64,000 nucleotides of DNA from Streptococcus sp. DTU_2020_1001019_1_SI_AUS_MUR_006. GTDB taxonomy: Bacteria; Bacillota; Bacilli; Lactobacillales; Streptococcaceae. The translations under genes were made by a program, and so were the position numbers. The notes under the pieces were generated by a model. That model was not told the origin of the DNA, ran no database searches, and was given only the letters and a program-made list of their open reading frames with translations. Positions 38,601-48,236 of the stretch are shown in pieces (positions within the stretch are counted from its first letter, which is position 1; every line of letters begins with the position of its first letter). The DNA is taken from contig NZ_CP135436.1 in NCBI RefSeq assembly GCF_032340315.1, positions 186,001-250,000 on the forward strand, given 5' to 3'.

Positions 38601-41600
38601 TGGCTAGCTGACGTGCTTGCTGATTGGCTTGCACTTGTCGATGCTGACTGACTAGCTGACGTGCTTGCTGATTGGCTCGCACTTGTCGATGCTGACTGAC
38701 TAGCTGATGTGCTGGCTGATTGGCTCGCACTGGTTGACGCTGACTGGCTAGCTGATGTGCTTGCTGATTGGCTCGCACTTGTCGACGCCGACTGGCTAGC
38801 TGAGGTGCTTGCTGATTGACTTGCGCTTGTTGAAGCACTTTGGCTTGCAGACGTGCTTGCTGATTGGCTCGCACTTGTCGATGCTGACTGACTAGCTGAT
38901 GTGCTTGCTGATTGACTTGCGCTTGTTGAAGCACTTTGGCTTGCAGACGTGCTTGCTGATTGGCTTGCACTGGTTGACGCTGACTGGCTAGCTGATGTGC
39001 TTGCTGATTGGCTCGCACTGGTTGACGCTGATTCAGAGGCCGATGTGCTTGCTGATTGGCTCGCACTGGTTGATGCGGATTCAGACGCTGACGTGCTTGC
39101 TGATTGGCTTGCACTTGTTGATGCTGACTGGCTAGCCGATGTACTTGCTGATTGACTTGCACTGGTTGATGCTGACTGGCTAGCTGATGTACTTGCTGAT
39201 TGACTTGCGCTTGTTGAAGCTGACTCAGATGCACTGGTCATTGCACTTACTGATGCACTGGTTGAAGCAGACACTGACGCACTGGTTGACGCTGATGCTG
39301 ACTTATGATCCGAATCTGACAAGTCAGGAGTTACTGTGTTTTTTGTTCCGTCTTTGTAGGTAATCGTTACAGTTCCATTGCTAGCAATCTCGTACGATTT
39401 AATACGGAAATCTGACTCAGGGTTGACTGTCTTCACTGCAGCAAGAATCTTCTTAAGATCATCTGGTGTCAATGAAGTTAAATTAGAAACTTGGATAGCA
39501 CTACTTGGTTTAATACCTGGGAATTTTTCATTCAGTTTACCTTGTGCAACTACAGTTGTGACTCTACCTGTATTATCTGATAAATCTGTAGCACTAGTTC
39601 CACGGGTCCATTTATTACCAACTACATATTGGACATTTTCTCCATAAGTAGCAGTGTACGTTAATACTTTTGGATTTGTTGTTGAAGCTTCAGTGGTAAT
39701 ATCCTTAATTCCTAGTGCATCATCATCTGAAGAATAACCAGTTTGGAAAATACGACTGATATCAGAAGTTCCATCGTTTAATTTCAGAGTTTTAATCTTA
39801 CCACTATTATCTTTAGCAGTTAGAACAACTTTAATCTTGTCGCCTGCGAAGACTTCGTAACCGCTGACTCCTGGACGAACATTATTCTTGATCGTTTGTT
39901 TTTCCCATTGGCCAGTCTTATCATTCTTAATATAAAGTTCAAAAATTACTTCAGGTCCTACAGTTTCCTTGGTAATCGTTGCAGTCGTTGTAGCCGAACT
40001 CAAGGTTTCAGTTCCACCACTTGGAAGTGTTACTGTTTTTTCTTGCTTAGCTGTCACATCTCTAGTCGGAAGGAGACCATTGTTGCCATCGTAAGCTTTT
40101 TGTAGTTCTGCAGGTTCAAAGGTAACACTTGATTCGTTATCTTTAGCTGTCTTGGTAAATGTATGCCCAGCTAAAGTCAAGGTTACAAGAGCTCCAGGTG
40201 TGACATTGGTCACAACAATTGAACGATTTGGCAAACCACCTGTTTCGTTGGTAGAAGCAACTGAGATAGCTGGCGCTTGCGGATTAACTGTATAAGTGAT
40301 TGGAACACGCTGTTTGACACGTGTACCTGTACCATCTGCTGGCAATTCAACTTCTACATCTTTTGTAAATCGACCTACAGTTGAAAGATCTGGGGCACCA
40401 TTCACCCAAGTAAAGTTAGTCTTGTTAGCATCGTAATCAGGGCTTCCTGTCACCTTGGTGATAGAGTCTTTTGGATTTGCAACAACTTGTTGATACGTAG
40501 CATCGCTTGTCTGTCCCTGAGTAAAGTTATAGGAACGTTTAGACTCAAATTTGTACACATTATGAACAATATCTACAGTCTTGCTGAGCAATTTCGCGCT
40601 ATCTGTTTCACCCAGACGCCCTTTTGGATATGTAAAGATTAATTTAAAGCGATGCTGCCCAACTTCTGCTGTATTGATTGGACTAGCTGACGAGCGAGTT
40701 CCATCTCCTTTTTCCCATGTTTGACTAGATCCTCCTGGGAACCAGTGACTACCAAGTTTTTTAATGTAGTCAATCCAGCTTGTTCCATTATGAGGAGTCG
40801 TTCCTTGTATATCATTGATTGGATCTTTTGCTTCGATAGAAGCCATAGTACTATAAGTTACAGTAACATCATCTGTAGATCCATCTGGGTATGTGACTGT
40901 TGCTACAGCTGTTTTATTATCCCCAGAGTCAGTTGTGTCAATTGGTGTCTTCCAAGTAACAGTGGTACCTTGTGGTAATTGCTTACCACCTTGAAGCTGA
41001 ACAAAGTTAGCCGCATTTGACAAATCATCTGCTGTTTCACCTACATAAGTATAGACCGTTGACGCCTTCGCTACAGCAGTATATTTATCAGTCTGGCTTT
41101 TGATTACAAATTTGACATAACCATTGTCGGTTATACCGTTTTTTGCATGGTTACTATCAGAGGTGTTTTGGTCATCTGTTGCCATTAAATAGCGTTCAAA
41201 TGATGCTAACGGTACATTTTTTGCTAGAGTGCCTGTAAGGGTAATCTTTGCATCCGCCTGATCTGTCAAATTTGTGATTGGAGTTGAACGATTGAGACCG
41301 GTATATCCTGCATAGTTTGTACCATTAGCATTGTCAGCTGTACCTTGCATTTCAAACTTCAATGAAGAAATCTTGCCAGAATCATCAGTTGCTCTAAAGG
41401 TTACATTAACTTCTTCCCCACGGTATAGATAGATTTCCTTAGTTGTAGCATTATCATAATGAATCTCCAGTTTTGGTCGTTCATTGACTGTAACATCTCG
41501 AGAAATAGTATTGCTTGTTAAATCCTTATAAATAATCTTTGCAGTTCCATCGCTTGCAACTTCAATGTCTTTGATGCGGTGAACTGTCTTATCATTCTTA

Positions 41601-44311
41601 GCGTAGATGGCAGTCTTGACATCTGTCTTTTCGTTATCTGTTAAACTGTTTTTATTTACTACAGGTGTAAAGTCAGGATTTGTTACTTTAAGACGGTCTT
41701 TCAGTTGTCCTTGGGTGATACGAACATTGCCAGTACCATTCACTCTGTTGAAGTTGCCTACTTGGTCAGTTGCAACTGCATTCCGTTGCCAAGTATGTCC
41801 TGAGTTCCACTCCAGATTATCATTCATATGAGCGTCGACTGTGATAGTCGCAGGACTTTCTGGCGTAGCTGTGATATTTCCTGTCAAGAGCCCTACAGTT
41901 CCTGTACCATAGTTAGAACCTTCAAAGTAGTTTTCTCTCAACCCTGGTTGGTTCCCATCTGCTCTAGGTACAATCTTGAACTCTCTTAATTTACCACTAT
42001 TATCAGTCGCAGTAAATTTAACGGTGAAATCATCACCTGCATAGACAATATGTTCCATCCCACGACTAGAGTCGGGACTTTGAGTAGCTGTAATCTGCTG
42101 ACCACCACGTGTCACGGTTACAGCAGGTACAGGCACCTCAGTTTCCGCTCTTACGTTAGCTCGAACGACATCCACAGTGTTATCACGATAAGTAATAGTG
42201 ATTTCACCCGTATTAGACACCGTTATTTCATGATTACCTTCAGAATTTTTCTTGTAATCAGAACTGTTGAGGATAGTGGCATTTTTACTATTGTTCCTAA
42301 AGTTTGCAAGGATTTGAGTTTTCTCAGTCTCGCTCAAAGATGACGGATTATTTACCGTAACAGTATCACCACTCACAGGCTCGTTACGCTCGTTGAAACC
42401 TTTGATGGTGAGAGTCATATGTGCCGTATCTGTTTGACCGTCACTATCTGTTACAACATATTCAAGAATGTGCGCGCCAGTAGCAAACGGCTTCCATGTT
42501 CCTTTGTCTCGACCAATGGTACCTTGCATATTTACCGTATAAGTAGTTGGATAATAGGCAAACCTACCATTTTGATACACACCAAAATCACCAACGACAT
42601 TTCTTGCATTTCTTGGATAATCAGGCGCATATAAGCCAGTGATAATTGTATTATTAGATCCTGCAGCTAATGTTTTCAAGCCCCTATCATCACTCATTTT
42701 CATCTTGATTGTGGTAATAGAGTCGTCATTATAGTAGGTAACATTTGCAGGCAAAGTAATCGTAGGGCGCTTAGATGTTCCACGGTTATGACCAGCTTCT
42801 CCAGTCGAAACAGTTGAGCTCATTGAGCCACTATAATTCCCAGAAGTGTTGGCGCTTGTGAACGGTTGACTACTTGTCGCCACTCGCGCACTCAAAGTAG
42901 CTGCATTAGACTTATTGTTCACAGTCGCATAAACCAATATAGTCGCCTCAAGGTTTCTATTCAAGTCATGGTGCTTGTTGAATATATACTCATTACCAGA
43001 ACCACCACGTTTTTCCATTGGTTGTCCATTAAAAAGAACACGAGTGATGGTTGTATTTCTATCCACTTGCGCGATCAGACCAGCATAATTAAGCGGACTC
43101 TGCGAGTGCATTTTTATTTTCCAGACAACCTCACGATTAGAACTTGAATAACTTCCTTGCCCAAGTTCAGCTGTGGTGTGACCGTTTATCGAAACACCTC
43201 TGAGATTTCCCCCTGTTGGCATCGCTTGCCCGTTACGGCTGTCACGTTGACCAGAGGTTGCACGTGAAACCGCATTAGCGATAGAGTTGCGAGCTGAAGT
43301 GGCAGAATTGATCACTTCTCCTAGATCTGCGTTTGGATCCTTGAGAGCAGACTCAATCTCAGCAACCACGGTTTTAACCTTGATAATTGCTGCATCTGTA
43401 TCAGGTAAACCAGCAACCTTAGCCAGATATTCACCCATCTCTGCAGAAAGAGCGACTAGTTTTTTACGGTCTTCTGCTTGCTTTTTAGCACTTGCTTCTG
43501 CAGTTGTTGTCGCAGCAAGAGTCGCTGTTGTGGTTGCTGTCAGACTCGCGTTTTGACTTGTGAAGTTTTCTGCAGTTGACAGAGCACTAGAAAGGCTAGG
43601 GTTGACCTTAACATCGCTAGCCTTGACTGTAACTCCGGATACTCCGTCATTACTGATAGCATCTTCGCTAGTAGCCGTCTGTGAACCTTCTACATGCGAA
43701 GCCTCAGAGAGGGAACTGCTTGCAACAGTCGAAGCACTAGCCGAGGTTGAGGTCGAATCACTCAATGAAGCCGAAGTACTAGCAGAAGTTGAAGATGATA
43801 CACTGGCACTAGTGCTAGCTGAGGTTGAGGCACTTACGGACTCTGATGCACTTGTTGAGGCCGAAATCGAGGCGCTTGTTGAAGCAGAGATTGAGAGACT
43901 CTCACTGACAGAGGTAGATGTTGAAACAGAAGTTTGTTGCTCATCATCTTTATTGACCGTTCCCAAAACGACCTGATCAGAATTGACTAGGTTGTCGGTT
44001 CCATCAACCACCTTCTCTACAGCAACCTGTTCATTGGCATGGACTTGCGTGTGAGTAGCAACTCCACCACCAACCACCGCCCCTGCAGCGGCTATCCCCT
44101 TGAGGATATCTAGTCCAGTTAAAGAGGTAGACACATGATCGTCTACAACTTCAGTTGTAACTTGGGCTGTATCAATACCACCTCGAAGAACTTTAAACAA
44201 GCCAAATAGTGACGTTGAGGCACGCAACCAATGTTTTCCCGATTTAATCAACTTATATCGGGTAACACGATCAGTTTCTCTATACCGTCCTTCTTGACGT
44301 CTAAAAAACAT
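29636..44311 (-). CDS. Serine-rich repeat adhesin (PsrP/GspB/Fap1 family), LPXTG-anchored, 4891 residues
   Basis: The exported substrate of the accessory Sec system, a cell-wall adhesin. In order: signal peptide of the long accessory-Sec type ([10 protein letters not shown] at 19-28, hydrophobic [14 protein letters not shown] near 72-85, cut probably after Ala92); short serine-rich region SRR1 (about 127-205); binding region (about 210-1665) with several Ca2+/cadherin-like TATDNSGK segments and Rib-like ITYKDGT units; very long SRR2 (about 1669-4834) of 8-residue SASTSASQ/E repeats; QLPNTG anchor, hydrophobic helix and RRKRDDEE tail. The ligand cannot be told. RBS AAGGAG is 8 bases before the ATG. 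A promoter candidate is at 44469-44498. The gene is intact. Confidence 0.96.
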   Translation of the reverse strand: MFFRRQEGRYRETDRVTRYKLIKSGKHWLRASTSLFGLFKVLRGGIDTAQVTTEVVDDHVSTSLTGLDILKGIAAAGAVVGGGVATHTQVHANEQVAVEKVVDGTDNLVNSDQVVLGTVNKDDEQQTSVSTSTSVSESLSISASTSASISASTSASESVSASTSASTSASVSSSTSASTSASLSDSTSTSASASTVASSSLSEASHVEGSQTATSEDAISNDGVSGVTVKASDVKVNPSLSSALSTAENFTSQNASLTATTTATLAATTTAEASAKKQAEDRKKLVALSAEMGEYLAKVAGLPDTDAAIIKVKTVVAEIESALKDPNADLGEVINSATSARNSIANAVSRATSGQRDSRNGQAMPTGGNLRGVSINGHTTAELGQGSYSSSNREVVWKIKMHSQSPLNYAGLIAQVDRNTTITRVLFNGQPMEKRGGSGNEYIFNKHHDLNRNLEATILVYATVNNKSNAATLSARVATSSQPFTSANTSGNYSGSMSSTVSTGEAGHNRGTSKRPTITLPANVTYYNDDSITTIKMKMSDDRGLKTLAAGSNNTIITGLYAPDYPRNARNVVGDFGVYQNGRFAYYPTTYTVNMQGTIGRDKGTWKPFATGAHILEYVVTDSDGQTDTAHMTLTIKGFNERNEPVSGDTVTVNNPSSLSETEKTQILANFRNNSKNATILNSSDYKKNSEGNHEITVSNTGEITITYRDNTVDVVRANVRAETEVPVPAVTVTRGGQQITATQSPDSSRGMEHIVYAGDDFTVKFTATDNSGKLREFKIVPRADGNQPGLRENYFEGSNYGTGTVGLLTGNITATPESPATITVDAHMNDNLEWNSGHTWQRNAVATDQVGNFNRVNGTGNVRITQGQLKDRLKVTNPDFTPVVNKNSLTDNEKTDVKTAIYAKNDKTVHRIKDIEVASDGTAKIIYKDLTSNTISRDVTVNERPKLEIHYDNATTKEIYLYRGEEVNVTFRATDDSGKISSLKFEMQGTADNANGTNYAGYTGLNRSTPITNLTDQADAKITLTGTLAKNVPLASFERYLMATDDQNTSDSNHAKNGITDNGYVKFVIKSQTDKYTAVAKASTVYTYVGETADDLSNAANFVQLQGGKQLPQGTTVTWKTPIDTTDSGDNKTAVATVTYPDGSTDDVTVTYSTMASIEAKDPINDIQGTTPHNGTSWIDYIKKLGSHWFPGGSSQTWEKGDGTRSSASPINTAEVGQHRFKLIFTYPKGRLGETDSAKLLSKTVDIVHNVYKFESKRSYNFTQGQTSDATYQQVVANPKDSITKVTGSPDYDANKTNFTWVNGAPDLSTVGRFTKDVEVELPADGTGTRVKQRVPITYTVNPQAPAISVASTNETGGLPNRSIVVTNVTPGALVTLTLAGHTFTKTAKDNESSVTFEPAELQKAYDGNNGLLPTRDVTAKQEKTVTLPSGGTETLSSATTTATITKETVGPEVIFELYIKNDKTGQWEKQTIKNNVRPGVSGYEVFAGDKIKVVLTAKDNSGKIKTLKLNDGTSDISRIFQTGYSSDDDALGIKDITTEASTTNPKVLTYTATYGENVQYVVGNKWTRGTSATDLSDNTGRVTTVVAQGKLNEKFPGIKPSSAIQVSNLTSLTPDDLKKILAAVKTVNPESDFRIKSYEIASNGTVTITYKDGTKNTVTPDLSDSDHKSASASTSASVSASTSASVSAMTSASESASTSASQSASTSASQSASTSASQSASTSASQSASTSASQSASTSASESASTSASQSASTSASESASTSASQSASTSASQSASTSASQSASTSASQSASTSASQSASTSASQSASTSASQSASTSASQSASTSASQSASTSASQSASTSASQSASTSASQSASTSASQSASTSASQSASTSASQSASTSASQSASTSASQSASTSASQSASTSASQSASTSASQSASTSASQSASTSASQSASTSASQSASTSASQSASTSASQSASTSASQSASTSASQSASTSASQSASTSASQSASTSASQSASTSASQSASTSASQSASTSASQSASTSASQSASTSASQSASTSASQSASTSASQSASTSASESASTSASQSASTSASQSASTSASQSASTSASQSASTSASQSASTSASQSASTSASQSASTSASESASTSASQSASTSASQSASTSASQSASTSASQSASTSASQSASTSASQSASTSASQSASTSASESASTSASQSASTSASESASTSASQSASTSASQSASTSASQSASTSASQSASTSASQSASTSASQSASTSASESASTSASASASTSASESASTSASQSASTSASQSASTSASQSASTSASESASTSASQSASTSASQSASTSASQSASTSASQSASTSASQSASTSASQSASTSASQSASTSASQSASTSASQSASTSASQSASTSASQSASTSASQSASTSASQSASTSASQSASTSASQSASTSASQSASTSASQSASTSASQSASTSASQSASTSASQSASTSASESASTSASASASTSASESASTSASQSASTSASQSASTSASQSASTSASESASTSASQSASTSASQSASTSASQSASTSASESASTSASQSASTSASQSASTSASQSASTSASESASTSASQSASTSASESASTSASQSASTSASQSASTSASQSASTSASQSASTSASESASTSASASASTSASESASTSASQSASTSASQSASTSASQSASTSASESASTSASQSASTSASQSASTSASQSASTSASQSASTSASQSASTSASQSASTSASQSASTSASQSASTSASQSASTSASESASTSASQSASTSASQSASTSASQSASTSASQSASTSASQSASTSASESASTSASQSASTSASESASTSASQSASTSASESASTSASQSASTSASESASTSASQSASTSASQSASTSASQSASTSASQSASTSASQSASTSASQSASTSASQSASTSASQSASTSASQSASTSASESASTSASQSASTSASESASTSASQSASTSASESASTSASQSASTSASQSASTSASQSASTSASQSASTSASQSASTSASESASTSASVSAMTSASESASTSASQSASTSASQSASTSASQSASTSASQSASTSASQSASTSASQSASTSASESASTSASASASTSASESASTSASQSASTSASQSASTSASQSASTSASESASTSASQSASTSASQSASTSASQSASTSASESASTSASQSASTSASQSASTSASQSASTSASESASTSASQSASTSASESASTSASQSASTSASQSASTSASQSASTSASESASTSASQSASTSASESASTSASQSASTSASQSASTSASQSASTSASQSASTSASQSASTSASQSASTSASESASTSASASASTSASESASTSASQSASTSASQSASTSASQSASTSASESASTSASQSASTSASQSASTSASQSASTSASQSASTSASQSASTSASESASTSASQSASTSASESASTSASQSASTSASQSASTSASQSASTSASQSASTSASQSASTSASQSASTSASQSASTSASQSASTSASQSASTSASESASTSASTSASTSASTSASESASTSASQSASTSASQSASTSASTSASESASTSASTSASESASTSASTSASESASTSASTSASESASESASTSASTSASESASTSASTSASESASTSASTSASESASTSASTSASESASTSASISASESASTSASTSASESASTSASTSASESASTSASQSASTSASQSASTSASQSASTSASQSASTSASQSASTSASQSASTSASQSASTSASQSASTSASQSASTSASQSASTSASQSASTSASQSASTSASQSASTSASQSASTSASQSASTSASQSASTSASQSASTSASQSASTSASQSASTSASQSASTSASQSASTSASQSASTSASQSASTSASESASTSASQSASTSASQSASTSASQSASTSASQSASTSASQSASTSASQSASTSASQSASTSASESASTSASQSASTSASQSASTSASQSASTSASQSASTSASQSASTSASESASTSASQSASTSASQSASTSASQSASTSASESASTSASQSASTSASQSASTSASQSASTSASQSASTSASQSASTSASQSASTSASQSASTSASQSASTSASQSASTSASQSASTSASQSASTSASESASTSASQSASTSASESASTSASQSASTSASESASTSASQSASTSASESASTSASQSASTSASQSASTSASQSASTSASQSASTSASQSASTSASQSASTSASQSASTSASESASTSASQSASTSASESASTSASQSASTSASESASTSASQSASTSASQSASTSASQSASTSASESASTSASQSASTSASQSASTSASQSASTSASQSASTSASQSASTSASESASTSASQSASTSASQSASTSASQSASTSASQSASTSASQSASTSASQSASTSASQSASTSASQSASTSASQSASTSASQSASTSASQSASTSASESASTSASQSASTSASESASTSASQSASTSASESASTSASQSASTSASESASTSASQSASTSASQSASTSASQSASTSASQSASTSASQSASTSASQSASTSASQSASTSASESASTSASQSASTSASESASTSASQSASTSASESASTSASQSASTSASQSASTSASQSASTSASESASTSASQSASTSASQSASTSASQSASTSASQSASTSASQSASTSASQSASTSASQSASTSASQSASTSASQSASTSASESASTSASQSASTSASQSASTSASQSASTSASQSASTSASQSASTSASESASTSASQSASTSASESASTSANQSASTSASESASTSASQSVSTSASESASTSASQSASTSASESASTSASQSASISASMIHSTSQAPQTDTTKTRKQLPNTGTATSATNLLLGAVAGLTGLGLVAKRRKRDDEE
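29805..39304. repeat. 24-bp coding repeat array (SRR2 of the adhesin)
   Basis: About 9.5 kb, near 395 units of 24 bp, each coding for eight residues, SASTSASQ or SASTSASE with rarer A, T, V or I variants. Shared blocks are always spaced by multiples of 24: 960, 1152, 1872, 2064, 3216 and 4056 bp. The Q/E order plus synonymous changes act as a fingerprint of past duplications. The array gives open frames on both strands, which are not genes. Confidence 0.95.
30301..32220. repeat. 960-bp tandem duplication within SRR2
   Basis: Bases 30301-31260 and 31261-32220 match nearly throughout; line-by-line reading shows only two single-base differences (near 30350/31310 and 30863/31823), while sequence on either side of the pair diverges. 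960 is 40 units of 24 bp, so the reading frame is kept and 320 residues were added. Confidence 0.85.
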
Positions 44312-44468
44312 GGTTTTTTCTCCTTGAGTTCATTTTTTATAAAAAACTAAATACCAAAAAATTTTACGACAAACAGCCATGTTACTTGGATATTTTCCCT
44401 TTTTCAACATGATAACCAATGGTGTACTCTTAAAAATTTTTGATATGCAGCTCAATCTATAACGCCTT

Positions 44469-44498
44469 ATTATAGCACATTAGAGGTCACTTTGTCCA
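44469..44498 (-). promoter_or_regulatory. Promoter of the serine-rich repeat adhesin gene
   Basis: Minus strand TGGACA (44498-44493), 18 bases, then TGC-TATAAT (44477-44469): a consensus -10 with the TGn extension. It gives a leader of about 150 nt before the adhesin ATG at 44311. Predicted from sequence only. Confidence 0.6.
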
Positions 44499-44629
44499 AA
44501 GATTTGTGTAAAAAATATATTAATACAAATGACTTATTCTTTTTCTATATTTTACCTGAATTTAAGATTCTTTTTTTATCCAATAATCATCTATTTACCT
44601 TTAAAAAATCAAATATTATTGTAAAAAAT

Positions 44630-44737
44630 CAGTAGGATGAAATAAAATATAAACAAATTGACCAGAAAGAAAAGTCCGATCAATTTCTAGCAATGTTTTA
44701 AAATCCGTAGCGTACTATTCTAGGTTCAATCTACTAT
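44630..44737. repeat. MITE-like repeat, copy D
   Basis: 108 bp upstream of the adhesin gene: AGTAGGATGAAATAAAATAT at the left, TTCAATCTACTATA at the right, with CAATTTCTAGCAATGTTTTA inside, as in copies A-C. It lies between the adhesin promoter and the SPRITE-like repeat, so it does not cut a gene. Confidence 0.65.
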
Positions 44738-44758
44738 ATATCGAATCATCGCTCCATC

Positions 44759-44890
44759 AAAAAAAGCCGCCTGATTGGGCGACTTAATTTTTTATAGGGA
44801 GATTATTATGAAAAAGTTTTAGGAGTATAAGTTAAGGTCTTTTTAACTTATGAGATAAGTATACAGCTCCTATCTTAAAGTTTCCTTAAG
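44759..44890 (-). repeat. SPRITE-like terminator repeat, copy 2 (adhesin-side edge of the island)
   Basis: AAAAAAGCCGCCTGATTGGG, GCGACTT, TTATAGGGAGATTATTATG, then Lys-Lys-Phe-stop and GTTAAGGTCTTTTTAAC. It matches copy 1 at 4464 much more closely than the copies at 48-49 kb and has the same orientation. On the minus strand the first half is a hairpin with a T-run, right past the stop of the nucleotidyltransferase gene, which it should terminate. Confidence 0.65.
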
Positions 44891-45458
44891 TATTTTTAAA
44901 TGTGAGATTTTTCCATTTCTCCTGCCAATTTTTCTTTGCTAAACGCTTTTGATAGAGCTTCATTCGGTCTTCATTTTCTAAGAAATGAGGAGTTGGACGA
45001 ACCTGAAAGTTCAAAATATCCTCCAAACCATAAGGGGCAAAGAGTTCTAAAGTTGCGTCAGCATGCAAGCGAAGACCTATCGCCGTACAACGTTCAGGAT
45101 ATTTACTCATGGCATCACAGGAATTTCTATACGGAGGTGTGTGGGGGCTATGCTGATGCATATAGACTTGATTTTTCAGCTCCCACTGATACTGGGGAAA
45201 GTCCTCTCTCAACTTGCTTTCTATAGCCAGCGTATCTTCATAACTCACATCTGGATCAAAGAAAATCACATCCACATCCGTTTCACGGTCAAAGGCTGGC
45301 TTATCTGACAAGAGATTCCAGATAAAATTTCGGACCGAACCAGCCGCCAACCAGGAATCTTTCAACTCCAAGTCACGGATAATAGTCAGAATAGCCATCA
45401 TGTCAGGATTTTCTCTGAAAGAATCTAAAATTTCAGCTTTATTTTTCAATGTATTCAT
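44886..45458 (-). CDS. Nucleotidyltransferase-family protein
   Basis: 190 residues from the ATG at 45458; an ATG at 45473 is five codons upstream and neither has a strong ribosome site. The sequence has the pol-beta-like motif [15 protein letters not shown] followed by [12 protein letters not shown], in which Asp-Val-Asp would bind metal. This is the family of nucleotidyltransferase-fold proteins often placed beside ruvB in streptococci; substrate unknown. It overlaps the 3' end of ruvB, so the two are cotranscribed. Confidence 0.8.
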   Translation of the reverse strand: MNTLKNKAEILDSFRENPDMMAILTIIRDLELKDSWLAAGSVRNFIWNLLSDKPAFDRETDVDVIFFDPDVSYEDTLAIESKLREDFPQYQWELKNQVYMHQHSPHTPPYRNSCDAMSKYPERCTAIGLRLHADATLELFAPYGLEDILNFQVRPTPHFLENEDRMKLYQKRLAKKNWQEKWKNLTFKNT

Positions 45459-46437
45459 ACCCCAAATGTTCATAAGCCTTGGCTGTCGCGACCCGTCCTG
45501 AACGAGTTCGCATGATAAAGCCCTTCTGGATCAGGTAAGGTTCATACATATCCTCTACCGTCTCACGCTCTTCGGCGATATTTACAGAAAGTGTTCCTAA
45601 ACCGACAGGACCTCCACCGTAGACCTCAATCATGGTGCGAAGAATTTTCTGGTCCACATAGTCCAAGCCTTCATGGTCTACATCCAGCATGGTCAAAGCC
45701 TTATCCGTAATCACATCATCAATCAAGCCATCGCCCATAATCTGCGCAAAGTCTCGCACGCGCTTGAGGAGACGATTGGCAATACGAGGAGTTCCACGAC
45801 TACGTAAAGCTAACTCCGAAGCTGCTTCATGAGTGATTTCCATCTCAAAAATATCTGCCGTCCGCTCGACAATCTCTGTCAAGTCATCATGGGCATAATA
45901 CTCCATGTGACCAGTAATCCCAAAACGTGCACGAAGTGGATTCGATAGCATTCCTGCTCGTGTCGTCGCACCAATCAAGGTAAAAGGTGGCAATTCCAGA
46001 TGGACACTGCGACTACCTTCCCCCGCACCAATCATGATGTCGATGTAGAAGTCTTCCATAGCACTGTAAAGCACCTCTTCCACCGACATAGGCAAGCGAT
46101 GAATCTCATCAATAAAAAGAACATCTCCTGGCTCCAAGTCATTCAAAATCGCTACCAGATCACCGGCTTTTTCGATAACGGGACCAGACGTTTGTTTGAG
46201 ATTGACTCCCAGTTCATTGGCAATGACAAAAGCCATGGTTGTTTTCCCGAGACCTGGAGGGCCAAACAAAAGAACATGGTCCAGCGCCTCATCACGCATT
46301 TTTGCTGCTTCGATAAAGATTTGAAGCTGATCCTTGACCTTATCTTGACCGATATATTCACGTAAATATTGAGGACGAAGGGTACGTTCTACCAGCTCCT
46401 CATCACCCATGATTTCATTATCTAAAATTCTACTCAT
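45439..46437 (-). CDS. ruvB: Holliday junction branch migration helicase RuvB
   Basis: 332 residues, full length. RuvB is the hexameric AAA+ motor that, with RuvA, drives branch migration in recombination repair. Walker [11 protein letters not shown] and Walker [10 protein letters not shown], the arginine-finger region [15 protein letters not shown] and the C-terminal winged-helix end ([20 protein letters not shown]) are all present. The ATG at 46437 starts a short AT-rich leader. It is followed, with overlap, by the nucleotidyltransferase gene. Confidence 0.97.
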   Translation of the reverse strand: MSRILDNEIMGDEELVERTLRPQYLREYIGQDKVKDQLQIFIEAAKMRDEALDHVLLFGPPGLGKTTMAFVIANELGVNLKQTSGPVIEKAGDLVAILNDLEPGDVLFIDEIHRLPMSVEEVLYSAMEDFYIDIMIGAGEGSRSVHLELPPFTLIGATTRAGMLSNPLRARFGITGHMEYYAHDDLTEIVERTADIFEMEITHEAASELALRSRGTPRIANRLLKRVRDFAQIMGDGLIDDVITDKALTMLDVDHEGLDYVDQKILRTMIEVYGGGPVGLGTLSVNIAEERETVEDMYEPYLIQKGFIMRTRSGRVATAKAYEHLGYEYIEK

Positions 46438-46469
46438 GGCTCTATTATATCAAAAATCCAAGCCACAAA

Positions 46470-46520
46470 CAAAAAAGCCACCTGGTTGGGTGATTCCCGA
46501 GTTTAGATATAATATTCTAC
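46470..46520 (+). promoter_or_regulatory. Promoter of the Fst-like toxin RNA, partly inside a SPRITE-like hairpin
   Basis: TTGGGT (46486-46491), 16 bases, TATAAT (46508-46513). The -35 lies in the hairpin AAAAAAGCCACCTGGTTGGG that resembles the first half of the SPRITE-like repeats. Start of transcription is expected near 46520, about 40 bases before the toxin ATG. Confidence 0.5.
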
Positions 46521-46560
46521 GGCACTGCTACACCGCCTGCGAAATGAGGTGAAATAGCCC

Positions 46561-46653
46561 ATGATGGAACTAGTACTCAAAACTATCATCGGACCAATTG
46601 TGGTCGGTGTCGTTCTTCGCTTAGTCGATAAATGGCTAAACAAGGACAAATAG
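46561..46653 (+). CDS. Fst-family type I toxin (small membrane peptide)
   Basis: 30 residues, MMELVLKTIIGPIVVGVVLR then LVDKWLNKDK: a single transmembrane helix with a proline near the start and a charged tail, the exact layout of Fst/Par-type toxins of Gram-positive plasmids and chromosomes. The start has GAGGTG 9-10 bases upstream; the second Met (46564) may be used instead. The peptide damages the membrane when not silenced. Its mRNA shares repeats with a convergent antisense RNA (see next entry). Too short for most gene finders. Confidence 0.85.
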   Translation: MMELVLKTIIGPIVVGVVLRLVDKWLNKDK

Positions 46654-46658
46654 TGTCA

Positions 46659-46702
46659 AAAAAGACCCCTAGCTTATTTGGACGTGAGCTTGGGGTCTTT
46701 TC
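46659..46702. terminator. Bidirectional terminator shared by Fst-like toxin and antitoxin RNAs
   Basis: AAAAGACCCCTAGCT and AGCTTGGGGTCTTTT form a stem with an A-run on one side and T-run on the other, so it works for both convergent transcripts, as in known par loci. Confidence 0.85.
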
Positions 46703-46733
46703 TAGCCTATGATATAGAACTAGTACTCAATTC
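46659..46733 (-). ncRNA. Antitoxin RNA (RNA II-like) of the Fst-type system
   Basis: A strong minus-strand promoter, TTGACA (46768-46763), 17 bases, GATAAT (46745-46740), should start an RNA near 46733. It runs to a bidirectional terminator (46659-46702: AAGACCCC-type stem with A/T runs on both sides) shared with the toxin RNA. The 14-base direct repeat GAACTAGTACTCAA occurs at 46567-46580, at the toxin start codon, and at 46717-46730, at the antitoxin RNA 5' end. In the pAD1 par system such repeats let RNA II pair with RNA I and block toxin translation; the same geometry is seen here. Confidence 0.8.
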
Positions 46734-46739
46734 CTTTTT

Positions 46740-46768
46740 ATTATCCCATAGTTCACAAATTTTGTCAA
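46740..46768 (-). promoter_or_regulatory. Promoter of the antitoxin RNA
   Basis: Near-consensus TTGACA-17-GATAAT on the minus strand, with TGG before the -10. It is stronger than the toxin promoter, as expected where antitoxin must be in excess. Confidence 0.75.
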
Positions 46769-46799
46769 AGTTTTACTCCCTTGTCCAATAATACTTTCA

Positions 46800-46954
46800 A
46801 GATTAAGAGAAAGTTAAAAATTATCAAGGAACAACAAAAGATTACATCACTATCAATGAACATGGGCGCTCATCAACTCAAATCAGTCAAACCAACATTT
46901 TAATCCACGAAATGAAACGATAGGCTTACACATGATGTACCACTTCTTCACATT
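46800..46954 (+). pseudogene. Possible recombinase/integrase remnant, left piece
   Basis: Plus-strand frames read KDYITINEHGRSSTQISQTN and then a stop at TAG 46921, then LTHDVPLLH up to the IS junction. The text is in phase with the remnant beyond the IS once one ATT is removed. It looks like decayed tyrosine-recombinase DNA, but this left part is too short to be sure. Confidence 0.35.
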
Positions 46955-46969
46955 AGACTTCCTGCGAAA

Positions 46970-47359
46970 CTAGAATCCTAGTTCACGATTGATAATGCCA
47001 GTAATCAAATTCATTCGTAATCCAAACCGTTTGCGTCGATTTCGATAGGTTGTTGAAAATATTTTAAACGTTTTTACTTTGGCAAAAATATTCTCAACCT
47101 TGATTCTCTCTTTAGATAGCGCATGGTTATAGGATTTATCTTCAAGAGTTAGTGGCTTAAGTTTGCTTGATTTCCTCGGAGTTTGCGCTTGTGAATACAT
47201 CTTCATGAGTCCTTGATAACCACTGTCAGCCAAGATTTTACCAGCTTGTCCGATATTTCTGCGACTCATTTTGAACAATTTCATATCGTGGCAATAGTTC
47301 ACTGCAATATCCAAAGAAACAATTCTCCCTTGGCTTGTGACAATCGCTTGAGCCTTCAT
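46970..47359 (-). CDS. IS1381-like transposase, second frame
   Basis: 129 residues shown from MKAQAIVTSQGRIVSLDIAV; the frame is open further back to the A7 run (through NYSGKKKCHAMK). It carries the later IS5-type catalytic residues (ILADSGYQGL and KERIKVENIFAKVK with the Y-2-R-3-E-6-K-like arrangement). Produced with the first frame by a -1 shift at A AAA AAA (47400-47406). Confidence 0.85.
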   Translation of the reverse strand: MKAQAIVTSQGRIVSLDIAVNYCHDMKLFKMSRRNIGQAGKILADSGYQGLMKMYSQAQTPRKSSKLKPLTLEDKSYNHALSKERIKVENIFAKVKTFKIFSTTYRNRRKRFGLRMNLITGIINRELGF

Positions 47360-47391
47360 AGCATGGCATTTCTTTTTACCAGAATAATTGG

Positions 47392-47775
47392 CTAGTTGAT
47401 TTTTTTAGGACGATTTATTTTTACCTCTGTTGCATCCACAATCACCGTATCCTCAGCACTAAGATGAGTTTTTGAAATCGTAAAGCCACTTTGAATAAGA
47501 GTTGATTCAACCCATTGACTCCGACGAATTAAGTTGCTTTCGTGAATGCCAAAATCAGCCGCAATTTGTTCATAAGTACGGTATTCGCGCATGTATTGAA
47601 GAGTAGCCATGAGGAGATCTTCTAAGCTTAACTTAGGGGTCCGTCCACCTTTTGCGTGTTTACGTTGATAAGCTGTTTTTAATACGGCTAACATCTCTTC
47701 AAAAGTAGTGCGCTGAACACCAACAAGGCGTTTAAAGCGTGCATCAGTTAATGGTTTACTTACTTCATAATTCAT
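47392..47775 (-). CDS. IS1381-like transposase, first frame
   Basis: 127 residues: MNYEVSKPLTDARFKRLVGV, a helix-turn-helix-like part (LLMATLQYMREYRTYEQIAADFGI) and VIVDATEVKINRPKK, with the first catalytic Asp. It ends at TAG shortly after an A7 run; the -1 frame from that run continues the protein in the downstream frame. Two-frame organisation is normal for IS1381. Confidence 0.88.
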   Translation of the reverse strand: MNYEVSKPLTDARFKRLVGVQRTTFEEMLAVLKTAYQRKHAKGGRTPKLSLEDLLMATLQYMREYRTYEQIAADFGIHESNLIRRSQWVESTLIQSGFTISKTHLSAEDTVIVDATEVKINRPKKIN

Positions 47776-47812
47776 AGTTTTATTGTATCATATTTTGTTT
47801 CGCAGGAAGTCT

Positions 47813-47950
47813 ATTATTTCACGAGTCCCAACCGAGCAGTTTGGGCAGGCACTAGGTCATACAAAAATCTATATGACGGATCGTTATAACCAAGTTGAGG
47901 ACGAACTCACTGAAACGACAATAGACCTATTTCTTAGTCATATTCACTAA
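47813..47950 (+). pseudogene. Tyrosine recombinase remnant, C-terminal piece
   Basis: 46 codons in phase from the IS1381 junction: FGQALGHTKIYMTDRYNQVED... ending LFLSHIH and TAA at 47948. The L-G-H-T-x-I-x-M-T-x-R-Y pattern is the C-terminal active-site region (His/Tyr) of phage-type integrases. The gene has no N-terminal part, so it is a relic of an older mobile element. Function lost. Confidence 0.5.
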
Positions 47951-48037
47951 AAAATCCCCGCCAATTCCCCGACCAAAATCCTAAAAATACCGAAATTTAT
48001 TGGAAAATGATGTTTAGGAAACTCCCAAAAGCCTGAA

Positions 48038-48190
48038 ATAGAGCCAAAAAACTCCACCTGATTGGGTGGAGTTAAGGGAGATTATTATGAAAAAGAAAAG
48101 TTTAGGATTTTATTAAATAAAGTTAGGAGGTCTTTATTTAATAACTACATGATACAAGACGAAACTTAAAACTAGCTTAACTTTTCTCAA
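48038..48190 (-). repeat. SPRITE-like terminator repeat, copy 3
   Basis: ACTCCACCTGATTGGGTGGAGTT, AAGGGAGATTATTATG, a nine-codon frame (MKKKSLGFY, stop), then AAAGTTAGGAGGTCTTTATT flanked by inverted TTAAATAAAG / CTTTATTTAA and a GCTTAA end. Same order as the other copies. The hairpin faces the minus-strand genes. Confidence 0.65.
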
Positions 48191-48236
48191 ATTTTACTAT
48201 TCTGCAAAAAATTTCTATCACTAGCACCTCACCACG

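Larger units (their letters stand above)
46955..47812 (-). mobile_element. IS5-family insertion sequence, IS1381-like
   Basis: 858 bp bounded by a perfect 16-bp inverted repeat, AGACTTCCTGCGAAAC (46955-46970 and 47812-47797), with ATT on each side as the target duplication. It holds two minus-strand frames joined at an A7 run. Size, ends and proteins fit IS1381 of pneumococcus and relatives. Confidence 0.9.

Noticed and set aside
30000..39200. CRISPR-like or satellite array
   Set aside because: Units are contiguous 24-bp codons without unique spacers, in frame with a signal peptide and LPXTG anchor.
35191..39234. 1347-codon open frame on the minus strand
   Set aside because: Same shadow of the repeat array; its limits are set by the Val-Ser-Ala-Met marker, not by gene signals.
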